In this document: piece by piece, positions 45,562 through 54,943 of the stretch
Layout of the letters: every line of letters starts with the position of its first letter
How positions within the stretch are numbered: the stretch's first letter is position 1
Origin: Haloarcula marina
Lineage (GTDB): Archaea > Halobacteriota > Halobacteria > Halobacteriales > Haloarculaceae
DNA: 64,000 nt
Direction: 5' to 3'
NCBI RefSeq assembly: GCF_024218775.1
Contig: NZ_CP100404.1
Location: forward strand, 2,170,001-2,234,000
Notes under the pieces: generated by a model
Told to the model about the DNA's origin: nothing
Database searches by the model: none
What the model saw: the letters and a program-made list of their open reading frames with translations, nothing else
Program-made: the position numbers and the translations under genes

Positions 45562-47409
45562 TCAGGCAGAGCCGATGACGAACAGCAAGTCGCCCATGTC
45601 CACGGAGTCGCCCTCGCCGATGGCTATCTCGTTGATGACGCCGCCGCGTTCGGCGACGATGTCGTTCTCCATCTTCATCGCTTCCAGCACGCAGAGCACG
45701 TCGCCGGACTCGATTTCGTCGCCTTCGTCGACGTTCACTTCGAGGATGGTTCCCTGCATCTCGGCGGTGACCTCCTGCCCTTCGGCGCTGGACCCGCCAC
45801 CACCGCCGCCGGAGTCGCCGCTCGTGGGTCGCTGGGGACGGTCACCCCCGCCGCTGGCGTCCACGTCGCCGACGTTGATGGGCGGTGCGCCGCGCTCTTC
45901 GAGTTCCACGTCGAAGCGCTTGCCGTTGACCTCGACGGTGAACTCGCGTTCGGTGACTTCCTCGTCGTCCGCCTCGTCGCTCTCGGTGACGCTCCCCCAC
46001 TTCTCTTGGGCCTCCTCGATACGGGACTTCTCCAGCGTCTCGTCGAGGTACTTCGTGGTGTGTGTCGAGGCGACGAACTCCTCGTCGGTGAGCATCAGCC
46101 TGTGGAACGGGATGACCGTCGGGAAGCCCTCGACTTCGAACTCCGCGAGGGCGCGCTGACCGCGCTTGATGACCTCGTCGCGGTCCGACCCGTGAACGAT
46201 GAGTTTCGCTATCATGGAGTCGTAGTCGGTCACCAGGTCGTCGCCCTGCCGCAGGGCGTCGTCCATCCGGACGCCGATACCGCCCGGCGGGTCGTACGTC
46301 TCCAAGGACCCGCTGTTGGCCGGGGCGAAGTCCTTGGCCGCGTTCTCGGCGTTGATGCGGAACTCCATCGCGTGGCCGTCGATTTCCACGTCGTCCTGTT
46401 CGAAGGTGAGTTCCTCGTCCTGTGCGACCCGCAGTTGCCACTTCACGATGTCGATGCCCGTAATCTCCTCCGTGACGCAGTGTTCGACCTGAATCCGGGT
46501 GTTCACTTCGAGGAAGTAGAAGTTCGCGTCCGGCCCCAGCACCTCACCGGCCTCGCGGTCCGGGTCCTCCTCGACGAGGAACTCGACGGTCCCGGCGTTG
46601 TAGTAGTCGGCCTCTCGCACACCGCGGCGCGCGGCTTCGCCGATTTTCTCGCGAAGTTCGTCCGAAAGCGCCGCCGATGGCCCCTCCTCGATGACCTTCT
46701 GGTGGCGGCGCTGGAGCGAACAGTCGCGTTCGCCGAGGTGGCGGACGTTCCCCTGATGGTCGGCGATAATCTGGATTTCGATGTGGCGCGGGTTCTCGAG
46801 ATAGCGTTCGAGGTAGACCGAGTCGTTGGAGAAGTACGCCTCGCCCTCTCGTTTGGCGGATTCGAGTTGCTCCTCGGCCTCGTCGGGGCCGTGGACGATT
46901 TTCATCCCGCGGCCGCCGCCGCCACCCTCGGCCTTGATAGCGACCGGGAAGCCGTTCTCGTCGCCGAAGTCGATGACCTCTTGTGGGTCCTCGACGGGGT
47001 CCGTCGTCCCGGGGACGATGGGCACGTCGGCCGACTGCATGATTTTGCGGGCCTTCGTCTTCTCGCCGAGTTTCTCCATGGCGTCGCCCTCCGGGCCGAC
47101 CCACGTCACGCCCTCCGTATTCTCGACTTTCCGGGCGAAATCCGCGTTCTCAGCGAGGAACCCGTAGCCGGGGTGGATAGCGTCGGCGTCGGCCTGCTTG
47201 GCGGCGTCGACAATCGCGTCCTGGTCCAGATAGGAGTCCGCCGCTCTCGCCGGTCCCACGTTGTACGCCTCGTCGGCGTAGCGAACGTGCCCCCCGTGTT
47301 TGTCGGCCTCAGAATAGACTGCCACCGTGTCGATTCCCAACTCCTCGCACGCGCGCATGACGCGCACCGCGATTTCTCCACGGTTGGCGACGAGCACCTT
47401 ATCGAACAT
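45562..47409 (-). CDS. pccA: Acyl-CoA carboxylase biotin carboxylase/biotin carrier subunit
   Basis: A 615-residue fusion. Residues 1-450 are the biotin carboxylase ([23 protein letters not shown]-grasp [44 protein letters not shown]). A linker of acidic and Gly/Ser residues leads to the biotinyl domain, with EAMKM placing the biotin Lys at 579. It acts with PccB and PccX on propionyl- and/or acetyl-CoA. A TATA box (47434-47440) 25 bases before ATG 47409 gives it its own leaderless transcript in addition to any read-through from pccBX. Confidence 0.94.
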   Translation of the reverse strand: MFDKVLVANRGEIAVRVMRACEELGIDTVAVYSEADKHGGHVRYADEAYNVGPARAADSYLDQDAIVDAAKQADADAIHPGYGFLAENADFARKVENTEGVTWVGPEGDAMEKLGEKTKARKIMQSADVPIVPGTTDPVEDPQEVIDFGDENGFPVAIKAEGGGGGRGMKIVHGPDEAEEQLESAKREGEAYFSNDSVYLERYLENPRHIEIQIIADHQGNVRHLGERDCSLQRRHQKVIEEGPSAALSDELREKIGEAARRGVREADYYNAGTVEFLVEEDPDREAGEVLGPDANFYFLEVNTRIQVEHCVTEEITGIDIVKWQLRVAQDEELTFEQDDVEIDGHAMEFRINAENAAKDFAPANSGSLETYDPPGGIGVRMDDALRQGDDLVTDYDSMIAKLIVHGSDRDEVIKRGQRALAEFEVEGFPTVIPFHRLMLTDEEFVASTHTTKYLDETLEKSRIEEAQEKWGSVTESDEADDEEVTEREFTVEVNGKRFDVELEERGAPPINVGDVDASGGGDRPQRPTSGDSGGGGGGSSAEGQEVTAEMQGTILEVNVDEGDEIESGDVLCVLEAMKMENDIVAERGGVINEIAIGEGDSVDMGDLLFVIGSA

Positions 47410-47433
47410 ATCCCCTCATACCGAGAGTTGCCC

Positions 47434-47440
47434 TATAAAA
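47434..47440 (-). promoter_or_regulatory. TATA box of pccA
   Basis: TATAAAA (plus-strand reading) about 25-31 bases upstream of the pccA ATG, inside the 105-base spacer after pccX. It indicates an internal promoter so the two large subunits can be tuned separately. Confidence 0.6.
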
Positions 47441-47514
47441 CTATGCGGAATGTCGCATCGATGGAACGAACGACGACGCCGTCGGTGACCCACGACGGAA
47501 TCGAGCGTGGGCGG

Positions 47515-47817
47515 TCACATCCAGTCGGTTCGTCCGGCCGCGCTCCACGGGTCCGTCGGCGCGTCTTTGTGGACGCGGACGTGGCGTTTCTGCGTCTCGT
47601 CGACCCGGCCCGAGAAGGACCACTCTTTGCCGTCCCACGTCGCCTCATCGGCGGCCGCGGCAACGGCGGCCGCTGCCGCCGCGCGCTCTCGGTCCGTGAG
47701 GTGTGCGCCGATGGCGACGGCGATGGCCGCCGCCTCCGACGCGGAGGCGTTGGGGAGTTGGTCGAGTACCTCGGCGAGCAACGCGTCGTCGACTGTCGCT
47801 GCGGTGTCTGCGGCCAT
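47515..47817 (-). CDS. pccX: PccX-like small carboxylase subunit
   Basis: 100 residues. An Ala-rich helical N terminus ([40 protein letters not shown]) is followed by [19 protein letters not shown], rich in Trp and charges. A similar small protein, PccX, is described as needed for propionyl-CoA carboxylase in Haloferax mediterranei (recalled). The position between pccB (2-base gap) and pccA supports this. It resembles the small epsilon subunits of actinobacterial carboxylases in role. Confidence 0.8.
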   Translation of the reverse strand: MAADTAATVDDALLAEVLDQLPNASASEAAAIAVAIGAHLTDRERAAAAAAVAAAADEATWDGKEWSFSGRVDETQKRHVRVHKDAPTDPWSAAGRTDWM

Positions 47818-47819
47818 CG

Positions 47820-49370
47820 TTACAGTGGGATGTTTCCGTGTTTGCGGTCGGGTTGGTCTTTTCGCTTCCCGCGCAGGAGGTCCAAGTCCTCGATGAGACG
47901 GGGGCGCGTGTCCTGCGGTTCGATCACGTCGTCGACGAAGCCGCGTTCGGCCGCCGTATAGGGGTTGGCGAAGGCGTCGCGGTACTCGTCGATGAGTTGC
48001 TGGCGGCGCGCTTCCACGTCCTCGGCCGTCGTCAGTTCGTCGTCGTAGAGGACGTTCACCGCGCCCTGTGGTCCCATCACGGCGATTTCGGCGGTGGGCC
48101 ACGCGTAGTTCACGTCCGCGCCGATGTGCTTCGACGCCATCACGTCGTAGGCCCCGCCGTAGGCCTTACGCGTGATGACGGTCAGGAGCGGAACCGTGGC
48201 TTCGGAGTAGGCATAGAGGAGTTTCGCGCCGTGGTTGATGATGGCGTTGCGCTCCTGGTCTTTCCCGGGCATGAACCCGGGCACGTCGACGAACGTGACG
48301 ATGGGGATGTTGAACGCGTCACAGAAGCGGACGAAGCGCGCGCCCTTCCGCGAGGCGTCGATGTCCAGCGTCCCGGCGTTCACTCGCGGTTGATTGCCGA
48401 CGACGCCCACCGAGTGCCCGTCGAGTCGGGCGAACCCGGTGACGATGTTGCGGGCGAACCCCTCGGCCACCTCGAAGAAGGAGTCCCTGTCGAGGACGCC
48501 GTCGATGACGTCCAGCATGTCGTACGGTTTCTGTGGCTGGTCGGGCACCGTCTCGATGAGGCCCTCGTCGCGCCGGTCGGGGTCGTCCCACGAGTCGACG
48601 CTCGGTGGGTCTTGGACGTTGTTCTGCGGCAGGAACGAGAGGAGATAGCGGATGTCGTCCATCGCGTCCTTCTCGTCGGCGGCGGTGAAGTGCGCGACGC
48701 CGGATTCGGTGGCGTGGGTCTGTGCCCCGCCCAACTCGTCGAACCCGACTTCCTCGCCCGTGACCGTCTCGATGACGTCCGGGCCGGTGATGAACATGTG
48801 GCTCGTCTCCTCGACCATGTAGACGAAGTCCGTGATGGCGGGCGAGTACACCGCGCCGCCAGCACACGGCCCCATGATGGCCGAAATCTGCGGGACGACG
48901 CCGCTGGCCTGTTGGTTGCGGTGGAAGATGTCCGCGTATCCGGCGAGCGAGTCGATGCCCTCCTGGATACGCGCGCCCGCCGAGTCGTTCAGGCCGATGA
49001 TGGGCGCGCCGTTCTCGATGGCCTTGTCCATCACCTTACACACCTTCTGGGCGAACGCCTCGCCGAGCGACCCGCCGAAGACGGTGAAGTCGTGGGCGAA
49101 GACGTAGACGCGTTCGCCGTTGACCTCCCCGTAGCCGACGACGACGCCGTCCCCGGGGACGTGCTTCTCGTCCATGTCGAAGTTGGTCGAGCGGTGTTCC
49201 CGCAGGGCGTCGATTTCGACGAACGTGTCGTCGTCGAGGAAGTAATCGATTCGCTCGCGGGCGGTGAGTTTTCCCTTCTCGTGTTGGGACTCGATGCGGT
49301 CTTCGCCCCCGCCGCGTTCGGCTTCCGCCTTCCGCTCACGGAGGTCGTCGACGCGGTCCTCGTGGTTCAC
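47820..49370 (-). CDS. pccB: Acyl-CoA (propionyl-CoA) carboxylase carboxyltransferase subunit
   Basis: 516-residue carboxyltransferase of two crotonase-like domains. Oxyanion-hole segments are [19 protein letters not shown] (N half) and [20 protein letters not shown] (C half), and [16 protein letters not shown] and [18 protein letters not shown] bind CoA and biotin. Transfers CO2 from carboxybiotin to propionyl- or acetyl-CoA. Substrate preference cannot be read reliably. The residue usually used to separate acetyl from propionyl specificity lies in the second segment. Confidence 0.94.
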   Translation of the reverse strand: MNHEDRVDDLRERKAEAERGGGEDRIESQHEKGKLTARERIDYFLDDDTFVEIDALREHRSTNFDMDEKHVPGDGVVVGYGEVNGERVYVFAHDFTVFGGSLGEAFAQKVCKVMDKAIENGAPIIGLNDSAGARIQEGIDSLAGYADIFHRNQQASGVVPQISAIMGPCAGGAVYSPAITDFVYMVEETSHMFITGPDVIETVTGEEVGFDELGGAQTHATESGVAHFTAADEKDAMDDIRYLLSFLPQNNVQDPPSVDSWDDPDRRDEGLIETVPDQPQKPYDMLDVIDGVLDRDSFFEVAEGFARNIVTGFARLDGHSVGVVGNQPRVNAGTLDIDASRKGARFVRFCDAFNIPIVTFVDVPGFMPGKDQERNAIINHGAKLLYAYSEATVPLLTVITRKAYGGAYDVMASKHIGADVNYAWPTAEIAVMGPQGAVNVLYDDELTTAEDVEARRQQLIDEYRDAFANPYTAAERGFVDDVIEPQDTRPRLIEDLDLLRGKRKDQPDRKHGNIPL

Positions 49371-49515
49371 GCGACATCACGGCTCCCGGACCAGAGCATA
49401 TCCGAGTCGTTGCGTGCATCCGAGAAAAGCGTTGCCCGACGGCCGGACCGGGCGCGGCGTCGACCGCGCGTCACAGACCGTCGGAGTTTTGCCACCCCTC
49501 TGCCTTGAGACGCCC

Positions 49516-50139
49516 GTGAAAAACATCACGGCTACGCAGCACAACCCGTTTGGCTTCGACCCGCCGTGTGAGCCGTTCGTTCCGGGGTACGGTGACGCCA
49601 ACGCAGACTTCCACGTCATCGGCGACAACCCCACCGTCCACGGAGGCAGCGAGTCGGGCATCCCCTTCACGGGGACCCCTGCCGCCGAACGACTCCAGCG
49701 AGCGCTCGTCGCGGGCGGCCTCCTCGAAGAGGCGGGGACGCCACCGACCGTCGACAAGACGTACCTCTCGTACCTGTTCATGTGCGGCGGCCAGACACCG
49801 ACCGAGGATGACTACCGGGACCACGAACCCATGTTCGACACCGAGGTTCGGGCCATCACGTCTCACGTCCTGTTCCCCGTCGGCGAGCGAGCGACGAAGC
49901 ACGTCTTCGCCAACATGACGCCCGAACACCCCGACACGGTCGACATGGCGGCACTCCACGCGACAGAGGTCCGGGGGAGCGGGTGGCTGGTCTACCCCGT
50001 CAAAGACCCCGCGGAGTGGACCGACGACGACGAGGACACACTCGTCGCGGCGCTGACGGCACTGCTCCAAACGGACTACCGACAAGAGGCGGAACTGGGG
50101 CGATTCCTGCCCGGCGACGCGCTCTGGCGGGTCCGGTAA
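49516..50139 (+). CDS. Uracil-DNA glycosylase superfamily protein
   Basis: 207 residues, start GTG 49516. DANADFHVIGDNPTVHGGSE followed by GIPFTGTPAAERLQRAL resembles the active-site loop and helix of family 4 uracil-DNA glycosylases. Only a few cysteines are visible (PPCEPF, FMCGGQ), so the four-Cys Fe-S ligand set is incomplete and enzymatic activity on uracil is uncertain. Stands alone between pccB and the HTH regulator. Confidence 0.72.
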   Translation: MKNITATQHNPFGFDPPCEPFVPGYGDANADFHVIGDNPTVHGGSESGIPFTGTPAAERLQRALVAGGLLEEAGTPPTVDKTYLSYLFMCGGQTPTEDDYRDHEPMFDTEVRAITSHVLFPVGERATKHVFANMTPEHPDTVDMAALHATEVRGSGWLVYPVKDPAEWTDDDEDTLVAALTALLQTDYRQEAELGRFLPGDALWRVR

Positions 50140-50925
50140 TCAGGCCAGCGAGTCGCGGTCCAGCGGCGTCGACGCGTCCCAGTAGGCGTCGAAGCGCGCC
50201 ATCGCCCACGACCTGACCGCGGGGCTGTCGGTGTCGACCGACGCCTGCAACACCCCGCGGTCGTCGCGGACGAGGAGGTTCACCACGTCGTCGACGACAG
50301 TCACCGCCAGCGGGATGTCGTCGTCGTACACCCGGATTGCCGCGCTCTCGGCGTCGACCAGCGACCGGAGACGATTCTTGAGCGGCGCTTCCGCGGCGAG
50401 TGCGTCGACTGCGGTCCGAGACAGCACGGCCCGGAACCGCTGGTCGTCCGTTCGGTCGGCGGCCACCGAGAGGCTCTGGTCGTTGAACGCGTGCGAGAAC
50501 GCCGTCACTTCGTCCGCATCGCGCATGAGCGCCAACAGTCGCTGGAGCGGCGCGTTCGGATGGGTCTGGGAGGGCGTCGTGATGGTCGCATCGGCGAGAT
50601 GTCGGAGGTCGAAGTCCATCGCCTCGGTCGGCAGAAACGGGACGATATCGCGGAGTTCGCGTTCCGTCTCCAGAATCGAGAGGAGGTCACCGAACCCCTC
50701 GGCGACGAGTTCCCCCGTCGCCGTCGCGACGTAGCCCCCTTCGGCCCGTCGGACCCACCGCCGGTCCTCGAAGTCGCTCAGGATGCGTCCGAGCGTGGCC
50801 TGCGAGGCCCCCGTCACGTCGGCGAGTTCCCGCCGCGTGTGTCGGCCCGCCGCCAGTCGTTTCAGCACCGTCACGCGGTTTGGCGAGAGCGCGAGGAACT
50901 CGATGTCGGCCAGTGCTGACTCCAT
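50140..50925 (-). CDS. Winged-helix transcriptional regulator (DUF1724-type ligand domain)
   Basis: 261 residues from MESALADIEFLALSPNRVTV. The N-terminal HTH is RHTRRELADVTGASQATLGR with wing WVRRAEGGYVATATG. The C-terminal ~170 residues form an alpha/beta sensor domain like those of haloarchaeal HTH_bact/DUF1724 regulators (AIRVYDDDIPLAVTVVDDVV). The gene ends right where the UDG-like gene ends (adjacent, convergent). Just upstream is a perfect inverted repeat over its own TATA-like sequence, suggesting autoregulation. Confidence 0.82.
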   Translation of the reverse strand: MESALADIEFLALSPNRVTVLKRLAAGRHTRRELADVTGASQATLGRILSDFEDRRWVRRAEGGYVATATGELVAEGFGDLLSILETERELRDIVPFLPTEAMDFDLRHLADATITTPSQTHPNAPLQRLLALMRDADEVTAFSHAFNDQSLSVAADRTDDQRFRAVLSRTAVDALAAEAPLKNRLRSLVDAESAAIRVYDDDIPLAVTVVDDVVNLLVRDDRGVLQASVDTDSPAVRSWAMARFDAYWDASTPLDRDSLA

Positions 50926-50965
50926 ACTCGCCGTTGGGCGACCCCACACAAACCGGTTTCGGGTC

Positions 50966-50989
50966 GTGAAACTATTTCACGCCGTGAAA
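50966..50989 (-). promoter_or_regulatory. GTGAAA inverted-repeat operator over the HTH promoter
   Basis: GTGAAA-CTA-TTTCAC (50966-50980) is a perfect inverted repeat, with a third GTGAAA at 50984-50989. On the minus strand the sequence contains AAATAG, TATA-like, about 45 bases before ATG 50925. A regulator bound here would block this promoter. Confidence 0.6.
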
Positions 50990-51040
50990 GGCGCCGCCAA
51001 CGTGTCGCGGTTTTCCCGTCGTGTAAGGATTTCTGAACGA

Positions 51041-51074
51041 GATTATACCCGTCTGTCTCGTACTCCGAAGTACG
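51041..51074 (+). promoter_or_regulatory. Putative EamA-gene promoter with inverted repeat
   Basis: A TATA-like GATTATAC (51041-51048) is followed by CGTACT-CCGA-AGTACG (51059-51074), a perfect inverted repeat near the expected transcript start at about 51070. The EamA gene would then have an 80-base leader. No repressor with a matching site is known to me. Confidence 0.4.
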
Positions 51075-51151
51075 ATGATACGGTATCTCTCTCCGCTTCT
51101 TCGCGGATTCCTCGCACCGCCGATATCGGTACGTGAGGTGTTCCGCTACTG

Positions 51152-52129
51152 ATGGTGTCACGACGAGAACTCGTGTTCGGCGTCGCCGCCAGTCTGCTGT
51201 TCGGCGGCACGTTCGTCGCGGCGAAGGCCGGACTCGACTACATCCCGCCGCTCCTGTTCGTCGCGTTGCGCTTCGACGTGGCGGCGATTGTGCTGTTCGG
51301 CTACGTGGTCCTCACCCGCTCGCGCGAGGAGTTACTCCCGCGGAGTCGCGGTGACGTGGTCGGCATCCTCGCGACCGGTCTGCTGGCGCTCGGGCTGACG
51401 AACGCGCTGTTGTTCGTCGGTCAGCAGGACGCGTCGAGCGCCGTCGGCGCTATCGTGTTCAGCCTCAACCCCGTGCTGACCCCCGTCTTCGCGGCGCTCC
51501 TCCTGGCCGACGAGCGCCTGTCCGCTCGCGGAGCGACGGGCCTGCTCGTCGCCCTCCTCGGCGTCGCACTGGTGGTCGACCCCGACCCGTCTATGCTGTC
51601 GGCTGGCGGCGGGAAGGCGCTCCTCTTCGCCGGTGCCGTCACCGGTGCCCTCGGAAGCGTGCTCGTCCGCTGGAGTTCGGGGACGCTGTCGAGTACCGTC
51701 CGGACCGCGTGGGGACTTCCGTTCGGCGCGGCGCTGACCCACGCGCTCAGTTGGACCGCCGGGGAATCGCCCGCCGCTGTGGCGTGGACCCCCGTTGCGC
51801 TCGCGGCGCTCCTCTACGTCGGCGTCTTCGCCGGGGCAATCGCCTACGTGGCGTACTTCGGCCTCCTGGACGACGTGGGCGCGACCAACGCGAACCTCGT
51901 GTTCTACGTCGTCCCCGTCGTCTCGACGGTGGCCGGGTGGGCACTGCTGAACGAAGCCATCTCGGAGCTGACCGTCCTCGGCTTCCTGACCGTATTCGTC
52001 GGTTTCGTGATACTGGGCGGCGAGTCCCTCCCGCGCCCGGACTGGGCGTCTCTACCCAGCGAATCGCCGTCGATTTCGACGGACAGGCTCGGCGTCGGCG
52101 AGGAAGCGACCGGCTTTGAGTCTGATTGA
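51152..52129 (+). CDS. EamA/DMT superfamily transporter
   Basis: 325 residues with about ten transmembrane helices in two homologous EamA halves (first LVFGVAASLLFGGTFVAAKAG, second AGAVTGALGSVLVRWSSGTL). Helix ends show the G-A-FVA-K and LNPVLTPVFAALLLADERL signature of drug/metabolite exporters. The last ~35 residues are a hydrophilic cytoplasmic tail. The exported compound (amino acid, sugar derivative or toxin) is unknown. It is divergent from the HTH regulator, which could control it. Confidence 0.85.
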   Translation: MVSRRELVFGVAASLLFGGTFVAAKAGLDYIPPLLFVALRFDVAAIVLFGYVVLTRSREELLPRSRGDVVGILATGLLALGLTNALLFVGQQDASSAVGAIVFSLNPVLTPVFAALLLADERLSARGATGLLVALLGVALVVDPDPSMLSAGGGKALLFAGAVTGALGSVLVRWSSGTLSSTVRTAWGLPFGAALTHALSWTAGESPAAVAWTPVALAALLYVGVFAGAIAYVAYFGLLDDVGATNANLVFYVVPVVSTVAGWALLNEAISELTVLGFLTVFVGFVILGGESLPRPDWASLPSESPSISTDRLGVGEEATGFESD

Positions 52130-52148
52130 ACCTTCAGGCCAACCTTCA

Positions 52149-52155
52149 TTATATA
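52149..52155 (+). promoter_or_regulatory. TATA box of the UPF0212 gene
   Basis: TTATATA is 20-26 bases before ATG 52175, implying leaderless transcription. It lies just past the EamA stop. Confidence 0.6.
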
Positions 52156-52174
52156 GGCTCACAAACACTCTCGT

Positions 52175-52621
52175 ATGGACTGCAGAGTTGTCGTCGAGGC
52201 AGCCGTCCCCGTCTACGACGTGGGCACGGCGGACGAGGCCGTACGGATTGCCATCTCGAAGACGGGCGAGATGCTCAATCCCGACCTCAACTACGTCGAG
52301 ATAAACATGGGCGAGCGGAGTTGCCCTCACTGCGGCGAAGAACTCGAACCGGCGTTCATCGCCGCCGACGAGAGCCTCGTGGCACTCGAACTCGAAATGA
52401 CGGTGTTCAACGTCGAGCGAAACGAGCACGCGGCCCGCATCGCCCGCAAGGAAATCGGTCAGCGACTGACGAACATCCCGCTCGAAGTGCTCGAAATCGA
52501 ACGCCTCGAAGACGAAGACGAGGACGAGGACGACGAGGCAGAGACGACGGCGGCCGACGCGGATAGCGAGGAATCGGACGACGACATCTTACCGGAGTTC
52601 GAGGAGCTCATCGACGAGTAG
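52175..52621 (+). CDS. UPF0212/DUF555 family protein
   Basis: 148 residues. MDCRVVVEAAVPVYDVGTAD and GEMLNPDLNYVEINMGERSC with a CPHC pair are the conserved core of the archaeal UPF0212 family. The C-terminal ~40 residues are an acidic tail. The single CxxC pair suggests a metal or redox site completed by dimerisation. Function unknown. Confidence 0.85.
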   Translation: MDCRVVVEAAVPVYDVGTADEAVRIAISKTGEMLNPDLNYVEINMGERSCPHCGEELEPAFIAADESLVALELEMTVFNVERNEHAARIARKEIGQRLTNIPLEVLEIERLEDEDEDEDDEAETTAADADSEESDDDILPEFEELIDE

Positions 52622-52692
52622 CGGGCGCGGCCGTCCAACGAATGCGAGCGCTGTGGCTCGTGGTCGTCACTTATGGAGGAGTGGGGAAGGAT

Positions 52693-52929
52693 TCAGTCCG
52701 CGGCGGCAGAAACAGGTTCTTTCTCGTCAGCAGTCATCTCCGAGGTGATTCCGTCGGCGATGGCGAAGACAGCGGCCTTGTGGTCCGTCTTCGACTTGTG
52801 GATGGATGTCGGCTTGACACCGAGTTCGGCGTACTCGTCGTGTTCGACGGTGGAGCCGGATTCTTGTTCGTAGTGATCCTGTACCTGTGCAAGCAGGCCG
52901 TGAAGATGGATGAGCTCCTGCTTCTTCAT
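52693..52929 (-). CDS. UPF0058 family protein
   Basis: 78 residues from MKKQELIHLHGLLAQVQDHY. The remainder (GVKPTSIHKSKTDHKAAVFA) matches the small archaeal UPF0058 family, rich in His and predicted helical. ATG 52929 is taken since the codons before it (MT) are non-conserved and GGGTGACC precedes it. Promoter TACTATAACC on the minus strand. The function is not established. Confidence 0.82.
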   Translation of the reverse strand: MKKQELIHLHGLLAQVQDHYEQESGSTVEHDEYAELGVKPTSIHKSKTDHKAAVFAIADGITSEMTADEKEPVSAAAD

Positions 52930-53113
52930 GGTCACCCGAGTCTAGTAGGTAGAGGGTTATAGTATTACTCTGAAAGTGGTTAACACACGACCCGGGGATG
53001 ATAAAACGTGTACGACAGCCCCCGTCCGGCCCGAATAGCCATCGAGACGTGCCAGCAGTGACCACGGCCGTCGGCCTGAAAGATTTTTGCCGTCGGACCG
53101 ACCACACCGTGAT

Positions 53114-53518
53114 ATGGACTACGACGATATGCTCGATCGGGCCGACGAGCAGACCCCGGAGATTTCGGGAACCTCCGAGCGGTTCGAGGTCCCGGACCCG
53201 GAGACGCGGACGGAGGGGAACGCGACGGTCGTCGAGAACTTTCAGGCGATCTGCGACCGGCTCAACCGCGACCCCGACCACGTCCTCCAGTTCATCCAGA
53301 CGGAAGTCGGGACGAGCGCCCACATCGACGAGCGCGGCCGCGCCCGCCTCAAGGGGTCGTTCGGCGCGGACCGACTCGCCGACGTGCTGGACGCGTATCT
53401 CGACGAGTTCGTGCTGTGTCCGGAGTGTGGCCTCCCCGACACCCGTCTCGAACGCGAGGGAGACGCCGTGCTCCTCCGCTGTGAGGCCTGTGGTGCCCGG
53501 TCGCCGACCGGGGAGTAG
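53114..53518 (+). CDS. Translation initiation factor aIF2 beta subunit
   Basis: 134 residues. The N-terminal helix binds the gamma subunit (MDYDDMLDRADEQTPEISG), the central alpha/beta domain contains NFQAICDRLNRDPDHVLQFI, and the C-terminal zinc ribbon has Cys102/105 and Cys123/126 (CPECG, CEACG). It is the small subunit of the heterotrimer that brings initiator tRNA to the ribosome. ATG 53114 is supported by a GATTTTTG element about 27-35 bases upstream. Confidence 0.93.
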   Translation: MDYDDMLDRADEQTPEISGTSERFEVPDPETRTEGNATVVENFQAICDRLNRDPDHVLQFIQTEVGTSAHIDERGRARLKGSFGADRLADVLDAYLDEFVLCPECGLPDTRLEREGDAVLLRCEACGARSPTGE

Positions 53519-53527
53519 GACGAGTCC

Positions 53528-53707
53528 TTACTGTAACCCCTTCAGGGTCTGCAAGTCGCGGTCCGTGCGCGTGAACTCCGCGAGCCGTCTGCTCGCGTGG
53601 CAGTTCGGACAGTGAAATAGCGTATCGTGTGTCGGTAGGTCGCTCGGCGTCGACTCCCAATCTTTCGTGCATTCAGGACAGAGTAACCGAACGTACGCTT
53701 CTTCCAT
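53528..53707 (-). CDS. Small zinc-ribbon protein
   Basis: 59 residues from MEEAYVRLLCPECTKDWEST. Two CxxC pairs (CPEC, CPNC) spaced by about 24 residues form a zinc ribbon, followed by a basic helix (RRLAEFTRTDRDLQTL). It resembles haloarchaeal DUF7836-type zinc-binding proteins (recalled, moderately sure). It is convergent with aIF2 beta (9 bases apart). Confidence 0.75.
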   Translation of the reverse strand: MEEAYVRLLCPECTKDWESTPSDLPTHDTLFHCPNCHASRRLAEFTRTDRDLQTLKGLQ

Positions 53708-53799
53708 GTGTGGTATTGACACACAGCGACACCAGAAAAAGATTGCCTTCGCCCCAGTCTACTGCCTCTGCTTTCGGCGCACGGGCTTCCTGACCGCGC

Positions 53800-54771
53800 T
53801 CAGGCCGGTACGTCCTCGGCTTCGAGGAGTTCCTTGTACCGGTTGCGGATAGTGACCTCCGAGATATTGGCGACTTCGCCGACTTCGCTCTGGGTCACCT
53901 TCTCGTTGGTGAGGAGGGCCGCCGCGTACACCGCGGCCGCCGCGAGACCGACCGGCGACTTCCCGGAGAGGAGTCCGGCCCGACGCGCCTTGTCGATGAG
54001 TTCGCGGGCCTGTCGTTCCGTCTCGTCGGACAGTTCGAGGTCCGAAACGAATCGCGGGACGTACTGCTCGGGGTCCGCGGGTTGGACTTCGAGGTTCAGT
54101 TCCCGGACGATGTAGCGGTAGGTCCGCGTGAGTTCCATCTTGTCGACCCGTGAGACGACGGCCATCTCGTCGAGCGACCGGGGACTCCCGGCCATCCGGG
54201 CGGAGGCGTACAGCGCCGACGTGGCGACGCCCTCGATGGACCGTCCGGGGAGGAGGTCCTCGTCCAGCGCACGGCGATAGATGACGCTGGCCGTCTCGCG
54301 GACGTTCTGCGGGAGGCCGAGCGCAGACGCCATGCGGTCGATTTCGCCGAGCGCCTGCTTCAGGTTGCGCTCTTTGGAGTCGCGAGTGCGGAAGCGCTCG
54401 TTCCACGTGCGCAGGCGTTGCATCTTCTGGCGCTGGCGCGACGACAGCGACCGCCCGTAGGCGTCCTTGTTCTGCCACCCGATGTTGGTCGAGAGGCCGC
54501 GGTCGTGCATCATGTTCGTCGTCGGCGCGCCGACGCGGGACTTCTGGTCACGCTCCGAGGAATCGAAGGCGCGCCACTCCGGCCCGCGGTCGATGCTGTC
54601 TTCCTCGATGACGAGACCGCAGTCTCGACAGACCGTCTCGCCGTGCTCCGTGTCTGTGGTGACGTCGCCGCCACACTCCGGACAGACGTCTTCTCGTTCC
54701 GTCGTCTGCTCTTCGATTTCGCTCTCCTGCGTTCGTTCTCTGGTACTTTCGTGGACTGGTGATTCACTCAT
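53800..54771 (-). CDS. tfb: Transcription initiation factor IIB (TFB)
   Basis: 323 residues. N-terminal zinc ribbon with Cys30/33 and Cys48/51 recruits RNA polymerase, the B-reader region is RAFDSSERDQKSRVGAPTT, and two cyclin repeats follow (ETASVIYRRALDEDLLPGR, ARELIDKARRAGLLSGKSP) for TBP-DNA contact. The C terminus TIRNRYKELLEA is the BRE-recognition helix. Haloarchaea carry several TFB paralogues with different promoter preferences, and this one cannot be numbered. It has two TATA elements upstream. Confidence 0.95.
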   Translation of the reverse strand: MSESPVHESTRERTQESEIEEQTTEREDVCPECGGDVTTDTEHGETVCRDCGLVIEEDSIDRGPEWRAFDSSERDQKSRVGAPTTNMMHDRGLSTNIGWQNKDAYGRSLSSRQRQKMQRLRTWNERFRTRDSKERNLKQALGEIDRMASALGLPQNVRETASVIYRRALDEDLLPGRSIEGVATSALYASARMAGSPRSLDEMAVVSRVDKMELTRTYRYIVRELNLEVQPADPEQYVPRFVSDLELSDETERQARELIDKARRAGLLSGKSPVGLAAAAVYAAALLTNEKVTQSEVGEVANISEVTIRNRYKELLEAEDVPA

Positions 54772-54804
54772 GATGGGGATGGTCCCGGGTTGCCGGGTGC
54801 GTAA

Positions 54805-54864
54805 TTTATAAACGCCCTTGCCGAAGCGCTCGTTACCAATAGTAAGTCCGACAACTATTTAAAT
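54805..54864 (-). promoter_or_regulatory. Two tandem TATA boxes of tfb
   Basis: TTTATAAA (54805-54812) lies about 35 bases before the tfb ATG 54771, and a second element ATTTAAAT (54857-54864, self-complementary) lies about 87 bases upstream. Two promoters, one nearly leaderless and one with a longer leader, would permit differential control of a general factor. Confidence 0.6.
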
Positions 54865-54943
54865 GTTTCCCCAACTCTAGCCCAAAATCGACAGACAACG
54901 ACAGGACACGTGGTATCATGTCGCAAAAGAGAGATACTTATAG

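Noticed and set aside
45376-47961. 861-codon plus-strand frame opposite pccA
   Set aside because: Antisense artefact. PccA with its EAMKM biotin site is certain.
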